The position numbers and the translations under genes are program-made. Of a stretch of 64,000 bases of DNA, positions 1 through 9,333 are shown in pieces. Position 1 is the stretch's first letter. Every line of letters begins with the position of its first letter. The DNA comes from Candidatus Sodalis pierantonius str. SOPE (GTDB lineage Bacteria > Pseudomonadota > Gammaproteobacteria > Enterobacterales > Enterobacteriaceae), in contig NZ_CP006568.1 in NCBI RefSeq assembly GCF_000517405.1, forward strand, positions 2,542,001 through 2,606,000, written 5' to 3'. The notes beneath the pieces were generated by a model. That model was not told where the DNA came from and ran no database searches. It saw only the letters and a list, made by a program, of their open reading frames with translations.

Positions 1-170
1 TAAAAGGGTTGTCTCCTATGGGGAGTCGGTCTGGGTCTCCCAGCCCGGTAGGACATTACCCTCTGAAGGCAAACCGCCCGCGCGTCGTCTAACGTTATGT
101 TACCGCGCTACCCAACCCCGCCGCCGCGCTATTACAATCGCGTCCCCCCGTCGATGCCATGAGCGCCTAG

Positions 171-778
171 CTGGATGGTTTTCATTTTTACAATGGCGAC
201 AAGAATGGGCAAAGGGAAGCGCACCATTACGTCACCGTCTTGCATGAGGAAGCAATGCAGGCCGTAATTTATGATGGCAATACGCGCGATGCCAGATTGA
301 TGGGCGTAGAATACCTCATCAGCGAAAGACTTTTTCAGCCATTGCCCTTGGAAGAGAAAGAACTTTGGCTCAGCCCCCCGTACGAAGTTAAGTCCGGCAC
401 GCTTATTGCGCCAGGCTTACCGGCCCCGGCAGAGAAAGGGGTAATGGCGAAGATAGTCAACACCTATGGCATACCTGGCATACCGATCGGAATAACACGC
501 TGCCGCTGAGTATTCCGGCCCTTATGATGGTCTTCACCGCCGACGGTCAATGGGATCCTCAGTTGCTTGCTGATCGCGATCGCCGTTTTGGCGTCGACAC
601 GAAAAAAATCCGCCAGCAACGCCGCGCTATCATCGCTCACCCCGTACAGGCGGGGGCGAACGCCTGGGAAAGCGGGCAGACCATCCAGTTGCAACGGGTC
701 AACAGCGGGGGGAAAACGGTGCGAGGAACGAGCAATTTTTCGGCGTCGGAACAGACCCGTGACGGAAAATTTCGTTAA
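171..778 (+). pseudogene. DUF1264 (OBAP-like) protein, frameshifted remnant
   Basis: Two adjacent reading frames together give one DUF1264 protein. The first runs from about 171 to 470 and includes HYVTVLHEEAMQAVIYD, GVEYLISERLF and YEVKSGTLIAPG. The second, from about 470, continues with WHTDRNNTLPLSIP and MMVFTADGQWDP. The break lies near 470-474, where a shift of one frame restores the family pattern. A TAG stop sits immediately upstream at 168-170, so the 5' end is also lost or altered. The function of bacterial DUF1264 proteins is not established; plant relatives are oil-body associated. The family call rests on recalled motif order and is fairly firm; the exact ancestral start cannot be placed. 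Confidence 0.7.
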
Positions 779-1002
779 GACGTCGAGCGCCTGGTAAGCC
801 CCCGGGGTGTGACGTGTCCTGCCCCAAGACAGAACGCCTATTCAGCCGGGGGGCGCCAACGGCATTCATCAGCCGCAGGCTGCTCTCTGAGGGGGCGGCA
901 GGCCATCACCTTCCCGCTGATGCTGGCGGCGCCAGCATCGAAAATACGCGCCGCGCAATGCCGAATACCAGAGGGCGATCCCCTGGCGGTTGCGCCGCGA
1001 TG

Positions 1003-1881
1003 TTAGCGAGCGAAATAGTCGCCTTGGCGCAAATCCGATAACAGATCCGGCCAGCAGGGCGTCCAACCTAGCCCCGCCCGCGTGTGCACACTGGACGCCG
1101 GCATATCCGCGCCGAGAAAATTGGCTAGCCAACCAAAATGCTCGCGCTCCCGTGACTCGACCGGCAGGCCCAACTGCTCGCCAATCACGCCGGCAATGTC
1201 CTTGCAACAAATGCTTTCATCGGCAACCGCGTGATAAATAGGCTCAGGGTGCGCTTGCTCCAACGCCAACCGATACAGGCGCGCGGCATCCGAACAGTGT
1301 ACGCTGGCCCAGCGGTTTTGCCCGTCCCCCAGATAGGCGGACACGCCTTTTTCGCGCGCCAGAGCAATCATGGCGGCAATAAAACCGTGATCGCCGCTGC
1401 CATGAACCGAGGCGGCCAGCCGCACGATGCAGGCCCACACGCCCTGCGCCGTCAACGCATTCGCGGCGGCCTCGGATTGACGCGGATAGCCGAGCTCCGC
1501 AGGCGCAACGTCCTGTTCCGTAGCGACCCGTCCCGGCGCGATATGGGCTAATCCCGCGGTCACCAGCAGCGGGCGCGGGGTCCCTTTCAGCACGCTGCCG
1601 AGGGTCTCAATCGCGATGCGGTCCTGCTGTGCACTTTGGGCAAAACGGGAAAAATCGTGATTAAATGCGGTATGGACGACCGCATCGGCCTCTGACGCGG
1701 CGCGGCGCAGCAGGTCAAGATCGTCAAGCGCGCCGTGTAGCGCAGCGGCACCGCTGGCCGTCAGCGCCGCCGCTTTATCGCTGGATCGCACCAGCCCTGT
1801 CACCTGATGCCCAAAATGGATCAATTCTGCCACGACCGCCGAGCCGACCCAGCCGGTGGCGCCTGTCACAAATACTTTCAT
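1003..1881 (-). CDS. NAD(P)-dependent SDR/epimerase-family oxidoreductase
   Basis: A 292-residue extended or atypical short-chain dehydrogenase. The N-terminal Rossmann motif GATGWVGSAV (residues 7-16) is the GxxGxxG nucleotide-binding loop, and the mid-region has NmrA/epimerase features (DAVVHTAFNHD, followed by a substrate half with YLGDGQNRWASVHCSDAARLY). Length is normal for the family and the frame is uninterrupted. It is divergent from a helix-turn-helix regulator gene starting at 1985, the usual arrangement for a regulator controlling a neighbouring oxidoreductase. The substrate is unknown. The regulator is broken, so expression control may have been lost. Confidence 0.8.
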   Translation of the reverse strand: MKVFVTGATGWVGSAVVAELIHFGHQVTGLVRSSDKAAALTASGAAALHGALDDLDLLRRAASEADAVVHTAFNHDFSRFAQSAQQDRIAIETLGSVLKGTPRPLLVTAGLAHIAPGRVATEQDVAPAELGYPRQSEAAANALTAQGVWACIVRLAASVHGSGDHGFIAAMIALAREKGVSAYLGDGQNRWASVHCSDAARLYRLALEQAHPEPIYHAVADESICCKDIAGVIGEQLGLPVESREREHFGWLANFLGADMPASSVHTRAGLGWTPCWPDLLSDLRQGDYFAR

Positions 1882-1937
1882 GGGTTATCTCCCGCTTTCA
1901 CTGTCGAACAGGCATTGTAGCCAGCCGCGATATCCTG

Positions 1938-1966
1938 TTAAAGTAGTGTCTTTATACGGGTATAAT
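1938..1966 (+). promoter_or_regulatory. Candidate promoter and dyad in divergent SDR/regulator intergenic region
   Basis: A perfect -10 hexamer TATAAT lies at 1961-1966, with a weak -35 (TTAAAG) 17 bases upstream. It overlaps a short palindrome, TATACGGGTATA, at 1953-1964. A dyad over the promoter would suit autoregulation by the adjacent HTH protein. This is read by eye only. Confidence 0.4.
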
Positions 1967-1984
1967 CACTAACAGGGAGCTACC

Positions 1985-2977
1985 ATGCCCCAGGGCAATG
2001 TGCTTGGCGCCTATCTACGCCAACGGCGCACCAAACTCGATCCCGGCGCTTTCGGTTATGACGGCCGGCGGCGGACCCAAGGATTGCGGCGCGAAGAAGT
2101 CGCCCAGCTCGCCCATATCAGCGCAACCTGGTACACCTGGCTGGAGTAGGGGCGCGGCGGAAAACCGTCCGCAGCGGTGTTGGATCGGTTAGCACAAGCG
2201 CTGATGTTGACGGAAGCCGAGCGTGAGCATCTGTTTTTACTCGGCCTCGGCCGCCTGCCCGAGGTGCGCTACCGCGCCTGCGATACCATTACGCCGCGTT
2301 TGCAGCGCGTACTGGATGTCTTTACCGATACCCCGGCCATCGTGCGCACCGCCACCTGGGACGTTATCGCCTGGAATCGCGCCGCCGCCGCGGTGTTCAC
2401 CGATTACGGCCAGCTTGCGCCCACCGAGCGCAATGTTCTGCGTCTGATGTTTTGCGAGCCGCGTATGCGCGCGGTACAGGGGGATTGGCAATCCGTGGCC
2501 CGGCTGGTCGTGGCCTCTTTTCGTCGCGACGCGGCCCGAGCCGGCGCGGACGCCGAGGTAGAGCGGCTGGTGACGGAGCTGAGTCAGGCCAGTCCTGAGT
2601 TCACCGCGATGTGGCGCGATGAGGACGTGCAGACCGACGGTAACGGCGTTAAACACTTGCGCCATCCGCAATTGGGGGCCATTACCCTGGAATTTTCGTC
2701 CTTTGCCGTGGACGCCAGGCCGGACCTGAGCTTGATTGTCTTTAATCCCGTGTCGGAAACCGACCGGCAGCGCATCGCGGCCATTATCCCCCAACACCGC
2801 GCACCGATTTCGCTGCTTCGTTCGCCGTGGCGGCGTTTGCGACCTTTGCGGCGGATGATCCCCCTCCTCCTGCGGCGCATCGCCGTGATGACGATTGAGA
2901 GTATGCGGGCGATCGGCGTCAATGATGATGCCCAGGGACGTCCCGCCCAGCCTGCCGCCAAAATTGGCAAGCGATGA
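1985..2977 (+). pseudogene. XRE-type HTH regulator with MmyB-like domain, nonsense mutation
   Basis: The gene starts at ATG 1985 with an N-terminal XRE helix-turn-helix (GLRREEVAQLAHISATWYTWLE). An in-frame TAG at 2147-2149 falls exactly where the family has Gln in the WLEQGR motif, consistent with a single CAG to TAG change. After the stop the same frame continues through the MmyB-like ligand-binding domain (TPAIVRTATWDVIAWNRAA, RNVLRLMF, HLRHPQLGAITLEF) to about 2790. From there to the stop at 2977 the sequence no longer resembles the family and runs into the truncated end of the convergent tpsA. It probably once regulated the divergent oxidoreductase. Confidence 0.8.
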
Positions 2978-4268
2978 GGTCGGCAGGACCAGCGTCGGGT
3001 CGGAGATAAACCTGCCGTCAGTGTTGGTAAGCGCAGCGCCGCTGAGAATGCCGGTATTCACGCTGTGAATGTTACTCAAGCGCTGTCCCTGGGTATCGAT
3101 ATGGAGATCGTTATTGGCCTGTAATTGGCCCCCGGCGTTATCGATTGCGCGGCTTTGGATGCGTCCTTCCGCCGCGGTGGCGGTAATACGGCCGGCGGTA
3201 TTGGTGATCTCGCCGGCGTAAATCAGCAGGTTGCCGCCGCTCAAAATGCCCGCGTTGCGGCTGTAGGCGTTATTCAATTGCTGGCCGTGGGTATCCAGTT
3301 GCAGGTGATCGCCGGATTGCAGACGGCCGCCCGCGTTCAACAGTGCGCCGCTGTTAACGCGGCATTCGCCCACGGCGCTGATAAGTCCCGCCCCATTGTC
3401 AATATCGCCGGCGCCCATTTCCCCGGCGTTACGTACACCCACGCCTTTTTCGGTACCCAACATGACGATTTTCTGGGCATACATCCCCCCCCCCCCCAGC
3501 GCCGCTACGTCCAGCGCATAGGGCGGTTGTTCGCTCCCCACTTCGGCGAAAATGCCCGTCACGCCGCCGCGGGTGTCCACCCGATTACGTCCTGTCACCA
3601 GGGTAAGCGACGAGCCGTGCAGTTGGGCGTTGACCGCCACCGCGCGCGCAATAAGCTGCGTGTAGTCGGTATTGGCCGTATTCATTCCTCGACCGGTGAC
3701 CTCAATCTGGCCGTCGTCAACCTGATAGCCTTTCAACTGACCATCCTCGCTAATGGGTCGGCCGGTGGTCAGCGTGCTTACGCGGGCATTAATAAAGCCG
3801 CAGCCGTTGCAACTGATACCCGCAGGATTGGCGAGGATCACGTCGGCGGGCTGGCCCGCGACTTCAATATACCCATTCAGTCGGCTGGGGTGCGGCTGGG
3901 TGACCTCGTTGATAATCAGCGTCGCTTCCCGCGTCAATAACGGGTTAGCCGCCACGCCGTCGGCCAGTTCGGTTTGGCTTGCCGTCGTCGCGTTGTTAAG
4001 AATGACGCCAGGCGCCGCGACATCAAACTGCGGATAGTGATTGTATGAAATCCCGTTACCGTTAGGTGGCCGGATATTGACCACCGGTAACCCATTGGCC
4101 ATGGTAAGCACCTCGGGACGATGATCCTCGGGGGCGCCGACGTCGGCGATGATGCCGCCGTGAAGCGGCGGCCCTACCAGCAGGCAGGCCAGGCCGAATA
4201 ATCGGCCGAGCAGAAACCGACCGGGTGCGGGTTCTGGGTTCCTTAAAAAGGTCAGTACGTTTTTGCAT
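2900..4268 (-). pseudogene. Two-partner secretion exoprotein (TpsA, filamentous haemagglutinin-like), truncated
   Basis: The frame from about 4220 downwards encodes a signal region (RFLLGRLFGLACLLVG), then the TPS secretion domain: NGLPVVNIRPPNGNGISYNHY, with NPAGISCNGCGFIN and the repeated N-GG-L pattern of a beta-helix. TpsA proteins usually exceed 1500 residues; here homology stops after about 400, near 2900-2950, where it abuts the convergent regulator. The likely start ATG at 4268 (MQKRTDLFK) is in a different frame from the signal peptide, so there is also an early frameshift near 4220. A run of 13 G on the coding strand (3485-3497) encodes a Gly run. The tpsB partner lies 49 bases upstream on the same strand. 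Confidence 0.85.
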
Positions 4269-4317
4269 AGCAGATGTTGTCCCGATTAAACGCCCCGTTC
4301 ACGGGGCGACAGATCGC

Positions 4318-6003
4318 TTAATAGTGCCAGGTCAGGCTAAAGCCCAGGAAGACGGACGCTGCGCCTGTGGTCGATGTCGCCAGCGGCAGTTCGTCGGAAA
4401 CGTCGTAGCTCAGCTTGGCCCGGGACAGATGGCCACGGACCCCCAAGGCCGCACCGGCGAGGCGCCGCCAGCGCGCTTTGCCCCTGCCACCGCCTCCGTC
4501 GCGCACCTCGCCGTAACCCGCAGACAGATAGACCTCTTGTTGCGGTATCGCGGTGCGCCAGGCCAGCGTGGGGTGCAGCATCCATCCGCGGCTGGCGGTA
4601 AGAGGCATACCGGCGTCAACGCCGCGCAGCGCCCAACGACCGTCGACGGCGAACGCGTCCTGAACGGCCTGCGGCACCGCGCTGGCCTGATAGCGGTAGC
4701 GGACGGAGAAGGTAAATGTCTGACGGGCCAGGGTAAACGCGCGTTGCACCCAGGCGTCCAGCGTCAGCGTATCCTCTCCGGCGGCGAAGTCGGTCTCTTC
4801 GCCGCCGAGGCGTCGTGTCATTTCCTGGCCGGTTGAGCGCGCGCCGAACCAGCGGGTGCCGCGCCGATAATTAACGGCGACCTCCAACGCGGCGGGGTGA
4901 AGATAACGGCGATGGGATATCCCCAGCCGCCAGGTGCCGGTACGGCGCGTTTGCGAGTGCAGGGTCACCTGATTGAGTCGATGGTGGCTTTGACTGAGAA
5001 GTCCACCGCCTGACACGGTCGTTTTGGCGGTGCGGTTGCGGTGCAGCACCCAGGCTAATTGCAAATCCAAGTTGCGCTGATGGCCGGCATAGCAATAATG
5101 CCGGCGTTGGCAGGTGACCCTTTGCTGGGAGCGGCTGTCGCTGGCGCCAATCCCCAGGAGCCAATAGCCCATTGGAACCGAGTAGTGCCCGGTGATATTG
5201 CCTACCTGCCGCCGGCCCCCGATGCCGAGGGTGCGGCTGACGGCAAGGGACAGGCGATCGCTCAGCGCGGCAGGGTTGTCCAGCGCCAGCATAAGCCCGG
5301 AGCGATAGCGGCCGTCGTGGTGGGCGGCGCCATTATCAAGCCAGCCGACCAGTTGCCAAAAACGGTTTTGTCGGCGGGCGATAACAATATCGCTCTCCCC
5401 CGGCGCCGGGCCCGGACGCAGCGCTACGCTGGCCGTAACCGAGCTCAAGCGCTGCAGATTATCTAAAGCCTGTTCAATCGCGCGCAGATCGAGCACGTTT
5501 CCACGTCCCCCCGGCAGCGCCGTATTCAGGTTCACGCCATAGGTGTTACCCGGCGCCGATACCACCTGCCGTACCCGACCGGGCACAATGCGTAACGTCA
5601 ACTCGCCCTGGCGCAAATCCTGCGGCGATGCCACGATCCGCGTGGTCACCCAGCCATGTTCGATGAGCCTGTTTTGCAACAGCGTCATTAACCGCGCGAT
5701 GCGCCGCGCGTTCAGACACTGGCCGAGCGCCTGATTCGCCAGGCGCTGCAACGGCACCCAAGACGGCAGAGCCTCGCGCCCGTCCAGCGTCACGCGCCGC
5801 AAAACAACACAGGGGGCGTCGGGCATCGTCGGGCGATCGACGACGGGGCACGCCTCCGTTTGCGGGCGGGTCGGCGAAGAGAGAAACGGTTGATGCTGCG
5901 CCTGCGGTACCAGTGAAGAATCCAACGAGGGTCGAGCGAGGGGTGAAGCCTGGATATCGTACGAGGTCATGGCGGCCAATTTTACCAGCCAGTGCAGCAG
6001 CAT
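4318..6003 (-). CDS. Two-partner secretion transporter (TpsB, ShlB/FhaC family)
   Basis: A 561-residue outer-membrane transporter of the Omp85 superfamily that would export the TpsA encoded downstream. Residues about 60-145 form the POTRA region (CVVLRRVTLDG, then LMTLLQNRLIEHGWVTTRIV and LTLRIVPGRV). The rest is a beta-barrel rich in alternating aromatic residues and ends in the aromatic C-terminal signature SLTWHY. The length is normal. The N-terminus lacks a convincing signal peptide, and an IS903-like element is inserted only 21 bases upstream of the ATG, so promoter separation is likely. The frame is open, but the partner exoprotein is truncated. Confidence 0.8.
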   Translation of the reverse strand: MLLHWLVKLAAMTSYDIQASPLARPSLDSSLVPQAQHQPFLSSPTRPQTEACPVVDRPTMPDAPCVVLRRVTLDGREALPSWVPLQRLANQALGQCLNARRIARLMTLLQNRLIEHGWVTTRIVASPQDLRQGELTLRIVPGRVRQVVSAPGNTYGVNLNTALPGGRGNVLDLRAIEQALDNLQRLSSVTASVALRPGPAPGESDIVIARRQNRFWQLVGWLDNGAAHHDGRYRSGLMLALDNPAALSDRLSLAVSRTLGIGGRRQVGNITGHYSVPMGYWLLGIGASDSRSQQRVTCQRRHYCYAGHQRNLDLQLAWVLHRNRTAKTTVSGGGLLSQSHHRLNQVTLHSQTRRTGTWRLGISHRRYLHPAALEVAVNYRRGTRWFGARSTGQEMTRRLGGEETDFAAGEDTLTLDAWVQRAFTLARQTFTFSVRYRYQASAVPQAVQDAFAVDGRWALRGVDAGMPLTASRGWMLHPTLAWRTAIPQQEVYLSAGYGEVRDGGGGRGKARWRRLAGAALGVRGHLSRAKLSYDVSDELPLATSTTGAASVFLGFSLTWHY

Positions 6004-6024
6004 GACCCTTTTCTGCTTTCCTTG

Positions 6025-7079
6025 GGCTTTGTTGAATAAATCGAACTTTTAGGTGACTGGCGGCTCTGATCACTACATTCGTTTCAACATCAGGTCCCCA
6101 TGGCAAAGCAAAAGTTTAAAATTACCAACTGGCCCGCATATAACAATGCGCTCAGGCAGCGGGGGGACCTGACAGTATGGCTTGATGAGTCAGCCATTGC
6201 TGCATGGACTGAGAGTACACCACCTGAACATCGTGGCCGGCCGCTTCACTACACCGATATGGCCATTACCACGGTTCTGATGATAAACCGCGTGTTTAAC
6301 CTTTCGCTCCGGGCGTTACAGGGTTTCGTTGACGCGATTTTTAAACTGATGGGGTTGTCGCTGCGCTGCCCAGATTACTCTCTGGTCAGTCGGCGAGCAA
6401 AAACCGTCGACATCAGCATAAAAACGCCAACCCGCGGCGAAATCTCACACCTGGTCATCGATGGCACCGGCCTGAAAGTCTTCGGCGAAGGCGAATGGAA
6501 AGTCAGGCAGCATGGGGCTGAGAGGCGCAGAGTATGGCGCAAGCTTCATCTGGCAGTAGATAGCGTGACACATGAAATTATCTGTGCCGATTTATCGCTA
6601 AGCGGTACGACAGATGCGCAGGCGCTGCCCGGGCTGATTAACCAAACCCACCGGAAAATCAGGGAAGCGTCGGCTGACAGTGCTTACGATACGCGTTACT
6701 GTCATGATGCTCTGCTGAGGAAAAAAATAAAGCCGCTTATCCCACCGCGAAGTGGTGCGCAATATTGGCCAGCTCGATACCATGAGCGTAACCATGCGGT
6801 GGCAAATCAGCATCTGAGCGGCAATAACGATACCTGGAAAAAGAAAGTAGGTTATCACCGGCGTTCACTGGCTGAAACGGCCATGTTCCGGTTTAAAACA
6901 CTTCTGGGTGGTCATCTGAGTCTGCATGACTATGACGCGCAGGTAGATGAGGCAATGGCAATGGTTAAAGCACTTAACCGGATCACACTGTTAGGAATGC
7001 CAAACAGCGTCCGCATCATGTAACAATCGCCCTGATAGGGAGGAAGTCGTCACAAATTTCGGATTTATTCAACAAAGCG
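6025..7079 (+). mobile_element. IS903-like element (IS5 family), copy 1
   Basis: A 1055-bp element with IS903-type ends: GGCTTTGTTGAATAAATC on the left and its near-complement ending CAACAAAGCG on the right. It is flanked by a perfect 9-bp target duplication CTTTCCTTG (6016-6024 and 7080-7088), as expected for IS903. The insertion lies just upstream of tpsB. The intact duplication shows a simple, probably recent transposition. Confidence 0.95.
6100..7023 (+). CDS. IS5-family (IS903 group) transposase, copy 1
   Basis: A 307-residue DDE transposase, the same length as IS903 TnpA. Catalytic signatures are visible: the first Asp in HLVIDGTGLK, the second in SADSAYDTRY, and a perfect Y-(2)-R-(3)-E-(6)-K signature in YHRRSLAETAMFRFK. 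It is intact. It differs from the other copies by a few substitutions, such as Asn for Lys in LMINRVF. It is the only gene of its element. Confidence 0.95.
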   Translation: MAKQKFKITNWPAYNNALRQRGDLTVWLDESAIAAWTESTPPEHRGRPLHYTDMAITTVLMINRVFNLSLRALQGFVDAIFKLMGLSLRCPDYSLVSRRAKTVDISIKTPTRGEISHLVIDGTGLKVFGEGEWKVRQHGAERRRVWRKLHLAVDSVTHEIICADLSLSGTTDAQALPGLINQTHRKIREASADSAYDTRYCHDALLRKKIKPLIPPRSGAQYWPARYHERNHAVANQHLSGNNDTWKKKVGYHRRSLAETAMFRFKTLLGGHLSLHDYDAQVDEAMAMVKALNRITLLGMPNSVRIM

Positions 7080-7492
7080 CTTTCCTTGTATAGAAGATCT
7101 CCCTTTCGTTCACGCGCCATAAAGGCGGCACGGACGCGTGGCGTCGCCTGGCGAGACGACTCACGACAGGTCCAGCCGTCCCAAGGGCCTGAGCAGGCTG
7201 AAAAGGAGAGCACCATATCACCCTGCACGTCACGCACTGGTAATACCTGTTAGCCTGTCACGGGGAGAAGGGGCGTCAGGGATGAGATTGAGGCGTTACC
7301 GGCGCCGCGACGCCCAGACGGTCTCGCCACCGCGCGCGCCGACACGCCTTTGCGCCAATGCCGGGCTGGACGGGGCTTTTAGCGCTGCACAACGTCTGGT
7401 CTAGGCTTCGAGCAAGGCCTCAGCGAAAAGTTAAATAAGAGGGTTTGAAATTAATTTGTATGTCAAGTAAAAATATTTTGTCGTATGCCTAA
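7080..7492. other. Intergenic stretch, no recognisable gene
   Basis: This was the tpsB upstream region before the IS insertion. No reading frame here resembles a known protein, and an in-frame TGA limits any 5' extension of tpsB. The sequence becomes AT-rich after about 7430. Confidence 0.5.
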
Positions 7493-7521
7493 AACAACAA
7501 ACCCGCCGAAGCGGGTTTGCA
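7491..7521 (-). terminator. Rho-independent terminator after the 28-residue membrane peptide
   Basis: On the minus strand the stem AACCCGC-TTCG-GCGGGTT is followed by TGTTGTTTT. It lies 28 bases past the stop of the small peptide gene at 7549-7635, which supports that gene being transcribed. Confidence 0.75.
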
Positions 7522-7548
7522 TGAAATTGGTTACTGCCGGCGAGGGAA

Positions 7549-7635
7549 TCAGAGCATTGCGCTGATAACCGCAACCCAAAATGCCATACTAATCAGCATG
7601 ATACTTGGCAGCGTCCATTTGTAGAAGTCTTCCAT
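7549..7635 (-). CDS. 28-residue single-span membrane peptide, unrecognised
   Basis: A very short gene, MEDFYKWTLPSIMLISMAF followed by WVAVISAML. A good Shine-Dalgarno (GTGAGG) sits 7 bases before the ATG, and a strong terminator follows directly. After a short polar N-terminus the remainder is one hydrophobic helix, typical of the enterobacterial small membrane proteins of under 50 residues. I do not recognise it as a specific named family member. Shine-Dalgarno, helix and terminator together make a real gene likely despite its size, in a region otherwise empty of genes. Confidence 0.65.
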   Translation of the reverse strand: MEDFYKWTLPSIMLISMAFWVAVISAML

Positions 7636-8460
7636 AATTACCTCACATTAGGTTTGCATCTTTAAGAATAATCTTACACCTATTTCACTTCAAAGAATAG
7701 GGTCTAGATCCCCATTTGCGTCTTATTTCGATGTTAATTTCTAACTTGCATCACATTTTTGGTGTCGGAAACGGCTGATGTCATCTTTTCTTCACCAAAA
7801 CAGGCTGCATTTTACCGATGCGCACCGTTTTCAATCGTTAAAATAAGACTAGAACACCTTGCTATTTCATGATTTGACCTGGCTCATGCTTTTGAGCCTT
7901 GATTGCGCTGATGATTTTATTTCTGCCGTCAAAAAGTAAAAAAAATGTCACTTGCGCCAGATTTGCACAACTATGGGGCAGATTCGGGGCGGATGCACAA
8001 CGGCATACCGAGGGACGACAGCGGCGAACGCGAACGGTAATCCGCTGGGTTAAAGCGATGCCGCCCTTCCCCTGCCCGCCGACGCAGGACGACCGCGGCC
8101 TGCCTTTCTGCTGCATCAATGACGGCCCGCGCCCGTCGCCCGAGTGGAACGCGGCCAACCGAGCACGTTAAAGCGCAGTAAGCGCCTGCCGGCCATCGGG
8201 GCGAGCGCGCGTGCTGCAGAACAATAAACAGTTGACATTGAACAATTTTACAACAACACTCATTCCTACGTTCCGCTTAAGGCCGGCGGTACGCCGGGCG
8301 ACGCCCGCCCGCATCATTTCTGCTTTTCCAGATTGCGTCCGCGCTAACCCACCTGCGCAGGCATTATGTATACGGCGCCAATCTGAGCACGGCAGTCAGA
8401 CAGTTGTCATCACAGCGATCCAAACCTTAAACGGCACCATGACTTTAGGGGGAAATGACA
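7636..8460. other. Intergenic stretch upstream of yniA, no recognisable gene
   Basis: The left part (7640-7900) is AT-rich and probably carries the promoter of the 28-residue peptide gene. The right part (7900-8170) is GC-rich with an open frame of about 90 codons that matches no family I know. It may be a decayed gene or chance. The Shine-Dalgarno of yniA (AGGGGG) is at 8447-8452. Confidence 0.4.
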
Positions 8461-9333
8461 ATGTGGCACGCCATAAGCACTCTGCTGGCAGAAACCCTGG
8501 ACGAAAATGAAATTTTGCAACGGCGGGAATTACCCGGCGGCGAGCTGCATACCGCCTGGTATCTCCGATACGGCCCTCATCACATTTTTGTCAAAAGCGA
8601 CGGTCATGAACTGCTGCAAAAGTTTGCCGATGAAGCGGACCAGCTCGCCTTGTTGGCGCGCAGCAAGACCGTGCGCGTGCCTCAGGTCTACGGCGTCGGC
8701 AGCGCGCGGGAGAGTAGCTTTTTGCTGTTGGGGTACCTGCCGCCACGCCCTTTTGACGCCCACGGCGCCTGGCGCTTCTGGCAACAGCTAGCCCGTTTGC
8801 ATCAATGGAGCGAGCAGCCGCAATTCGGCTTGGATTTTGACAACGATCTTTCCACCCTGCCGCAGCCGAACGCCTGGCAGCGCCGCTGGTCGCGCTTTTT
8901 CGCCGAGCAGCGCATCGGCTGGCAATTACAGTTGGCGGCGGAAAAGGGGCTGGTGTTTGGCGATATTGATACGCTTATTGATAGGGTCGAACAGCGGCTG
9001 CACGACCACCAGCCGCAACCGTCTCTTTTACACGGCGACCTTTGGCCGGATAATTGCGCCAACAGCGACCAAGGCGGTTTTCTTTTCGATCCCGCCAGCT
9101 ACTGGGGCGATCGTGAATGTGATTTGGCCACATTGCCGCTGTTTAGCCAAATGCCGCCGCAAATTTATGACGGCTACCAGAGCGTCTGGCCGCTGGACAA
9201 AGATTTCGTGCGCCGCCAGCCGGTCTATCAGCTTTATTACCGGCTGAAAGACGCCATTTTATTTGGGGGAGAGCACGTTCCGGCGGCGGCCGCCGCGCTC
9301 GACAGCGTGCTCGCCGCCGGTGCCGGCGATTAA
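8461..9333 (+). CDS. yniA: Fructosamine-kinase-family protein YniA
   Basis: A 290-residue protein of the FN3K family, which phosphorylates ketosamines in protein repair; E. coli YniA has the same length class. Motifs of the aminoglycoside/choline kinase fold are present: LLHGDLWPDNC (catalytic HGDxxxxN) and FDPASYWGDRECDLA (metal-binding Asp). I chose ATG 8461 rather than 8455 because it gives better spacing from the AGGGGG Shine-Dalgarno and matches the E. coli N-terminus (MWxAIS). It heads the yniA-yniB-yniC block found in E. coli, and both followers are broken here. Confidence 0.92.
   Translation: MWHAISTLLAETLDENEILQRRELPGGELHTAWYLRYGPHHIFVKSDGHELLQKFADEADQLALLARSKTVRVPQVYGVGSARESSFLLLGYLPPRPFDAHGAWRFWQQLARLHQWSEQPQFGLDFDNDLSTLPQPNAWQRRWSRFFAEQRIGWQLQLAAEKGLVFGDIDTLIDRVEQRLHDHQPQPSLLHGDLWPDNCANSDQGGFLFDPASYWGDRECDLATLPLFSQMPPQIYDGYQSVWPLDKDFVRRQPVYQLYYRLKDAILFGGEHVPAAAAALDSVLAAGAGD

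Noticed and set aside
869..1210. Minus-strand frame overlapping the SDR gene end
   Set aside because: An alternative frame of the SDR gene without protein-like composition.
3125..3940. Long open frame on the + strand across the tpsA region (271 codons)
   Set aside because: It is the antisense shadow of the TPS domain; its translation has no domain pattern and the minus-strand reading is clearly a TpsA protein.
7862..8171. Overlapping 90-98 codon frames on both strands as a gene upstream of yniA
   Set aside because: Neither translation shows a domain, signal or repeat, and both frames are open over the same GC-rich bases, as expected by chance.
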